From NCBI GenBank assembly GCA_033558025.1, contig JAUCEF010000017.1:1302001-1366000 (forward strand): a stretch of 64,000 nt of DNA, read 5' to 3'. Within the stretch, counting starts at the first letter, position 1. Each line of letters starts with the position of its first letter. Below, one piece after another: positions 62,427 through 64,000 of this stretch. The notes beneath the pieces were generated by a model. The model saw only the letters and a program-made list of their open reading frames with translations, searched no databases and was not told the origin of the DNA. This stretch comes from Phytophthora sp. 'mugwort' (taxonomy: Eukaryota; Oomycota; Peronosporomycetes; Peronosporales; Peronosporaceae). A program made the position numbers and the translations under genes.

Positions 62427-62540
62427 GCTGTAATTTTGGGAGCAAACCATTAAAAACCAAATGTTAGCTTGCACGTATCGTGGAAAACTATTCCACATAC
62501 ACTGCCTCTGTCCGCTTGTCACAACTCTAGCTGGGTCAGG

Positions 62541-64000
62541 TCAGTTACTTGTACGCTCACTTCGAATTGTTTCCAACAGTGGGCCCAGCATCTTGTTCTT
62601 CATCGCATTCTCCATCACGGCGTTCAGCCTAGGGTGGGAGTTTGCGTCACGCACTGCGCTGATCGCATCGAGTGCACGCAACGCGCTGCGAATGAGGTCT
62701 TTAACGCGTTCGACCTCAGGGCCAACCTGGTCTTCTTTCACCTTCTTGTTGATTGTCTTCTCTAATGGCTCCACCAACGCATCCAGAGCACCGACAATAC
62801 TGCCAGGCTGCACGTAGCAGATCTTAATCAAGATCTGGTGGCTGAGCATTTGGATATCGTCCTGGTCTCCCAAGCCTCGCTTCAGCTGATCGAAGAAGAG
62901 GCTGATGTCGAGCTGCTGCGGCAGCACCTGGATCAAAGTATCCACACACGAGTACGCAGCCTTACGAAGTGGAAGGCCATCATCCACCTTGTGCTTGAAC
63001 GGACCAAGGTCCACCACACGCTCTAACTTAATTTCAGTCGCCTTGAGAAGCACGGGGAAGATGCGATCGCGAACGTACCGTACCAGATAGTGCGCGTGAT
63101 GGTGAGCAGCCGTGTTGAGCACCAGCAGGGCGGCCCGGCGCACGTGTAAATCTTCGTCTTCAAGCGCAGCCAAGAAAGGGTCGATGTGAGCGAAGATCGC
63201 GTTGACTGCTGGCTCCTGGGCCGTAGTCGTCATCGCGTACTTGAGACTCGTAACTGCAGTCCATCGCGACCACACGTCTGGAGATACGCACAGCTCCGTC
63301 ACAATCGGCATGATCTTCGCGCTGTCCGTCACAGCGAGCTTTCCCATGCATTCGCCAACCATGTTCCGTACGCCCTCTTCCTGGCGAGCACTCATCTTCT
63401 GCAGAACTGGAAGGACACGATCCACATACATAGCGAAACCATGGTGGGGCTTTGCGGCATGATCCGAGATAACTTCACGCAGCGATGTCAGAAGTAGGTA
63501 AGAGTTCTCTCCAAGCTCCAACTTGACCATGATAGTGTCTAGATACTCTTCCATGTTGCCGACGCAAATACTACCCAGTGAATACGCAGCAGCGGCCTTC
63601 ACTTCTTCGCCCGCATTATTAAAGCACTTGAGAATGAGCTCCTTCACGTCGGTGTAGCCTGCAAGCTTGATCTTGCGGCCAAATTCACCCAAGCAATAAA
63701 GTGCCAAGACTCGGTTCTTTTCCGAATCGGTTTGTGTAATGTCACCAACGAACTTTGCGAAAGCCAACTTGCGATTATCTTCTGTCGTTGCCACGCATGT
63801 GCCTGCAACACATCGAGCAATGTTCAGCATTGAGTGTTTCGATTCTTCAGTAGGCGTAGCCATCAAAGCCTTGAATAGTTCCGTAAAGCTGCTGCCAGGA
63901 GAGTTTAACTGCGTCAGATGCGCAAAAAGTCCCTTCAGCGCATCTAAAGTAGGGCCTTGAAGCATGGAGCTATGACACAATTCCAATGCCTTCACTTGAG
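62541..64000 (-). CDS. CAND1: CAND1 (cullin-associated NEDD8-dissociated protein), C-terminal part, cut by window edge
   Basis: HEAT-repeat exchange factor that swaps substrate receptors on cullin-RING ubiquitin ligases. The open frame runs to the right edge without a start, so the N-terminal half lies outside. Landmarks of the C-terminal half: VLALYCLGEFGRKI, EEVKAAAAYSLGSICVGNMEEYL, YLLLTSLREVIS, GVRNMVGECMGKLAV and DEDLHVRRAALLVLNTAAHH. LGPFKHKVDDGLPLRKAAY, LDALVEPLEKTINKKVKEDQ and RSALRALDAIS follow. Last residues SERTSN. No intron in the visible 1460 bp. Confidence 0.95.
   Translation of the reverse strand, partial: QVKALELCHSSMLQGPTLDALKGLFAHLTQLNSPGSSFTELFKALMATPTEESKHSMLNIARCVAGTCVATTEDNRKLAFAKFVGDITQTDSEKNRVLALYCLGEFGRKIKLAGYTDVKELILKCFNNAGEEVKAAAAYSLGSICVGNMEEYLDTIMVKLELGENSYLLLTSLREVISDHAAKPHHGFAMYVDRVLPVLQKMSARQEEGVRNMVGECMGKLAVTDSAKIMPIVTELCVSPDVWSRWTAVTSLKYAMTTTAQEPAVNAIFAHIDPFLAALEDEDLHVRRAALLVLNTAAHHHAHYLVRYVRDRIFPVLLKATEIKLERVVDLGPFKHKVDDGLPLRKAAYSCVDTLIQVLPQQLDISLFFDQLKRGLGDQDDIQMLSHQILIKICYVQPGSIVGALDALVEPLEKTINKKVKEDQVGPEVERVKDLIRSALRALDAISAVRDANSHPRLNAVMENAMKNKMLGPLLETIRSERTSN

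Overview
The window reads as nuclear DNA of an oomycete, most likely a Phytophthora-like member of the Peronosporales. This is inferred from compact protein genes with short introns (about 70-107 nt), intergenic spacers of a few hundred bases, one Inr-like start element of the oomycete type, a flagellar kinesin-2 subunit (KAP3), and a flank made of oomycete-style Ty1/Copia and Ty3/Gypsy elements. No sequence search could be run, so the species is not claimed.

Bases 1-37,132 are a transposon graveyard. Two Copia families, called A and B here, are each present in several truncated, frameshifted pieces on both strands. Family A carries the integrase signature AERAIRT and an LTR of about 340 bp. 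Family B carries the integrase signature NGVAERMNRT and an LTR of about 280-395 bp. From left to right: A1(+), B0(-), A2(+), a reversed A-type LTR, B1(-), B2(+), A3(-), B4(-), A4(-) with one uninterrupted 1079-residue pol frame, B3(+), A5(-) LTR plus gag stub, A6(-) fragment, a decayed Gypsy element(-) with a 299-bp LTR, A7 LTR(+), A8(-), B5(+). A dead pogo-like DNA transposon (34,557-36,329) and a short TIR element (36,401-37,132) close the block. Many junctions are element-inside-element.

From 37,192 to the end the sequence is gene dense and housekeeping in character. In order: SepSecS (selenocysteine synthesis, +), CLU (mitochondrial distribution, -), a HINT-type HIT protein (+), an HD-domain phosphohydrolase (-), a small transposase relic, KAP3 (+), a large SPOC-domain protein with repeated dsRBM-like segments (-), ARL2 (-), an unrecognised 376-residue protein (+), CHMP5/Vps60 (ESCRT-III, +), ABCF2/ARB1 (ribosome biogenesis ATPase, +), a PPP-family phosphatase (-), MESD-like ER chaperone (+) and the 3' part of CAND1 (cullin exchange factor, -). 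Exon structures were rebuilt by hand from GT/AG sites and protein-family alignment from memory.

The genes do not form one pathway. No bacterial-type operon, CRISPR array or new defence system was found. The most unusual items are the SPOC plus repeated dsRBM-like architecture, a possible alternative C-terminus of the MESD gene ending in NDEL, and the recombination history of the retroelement mosaic, including two copies that share the same 7-bp disabling deletion.
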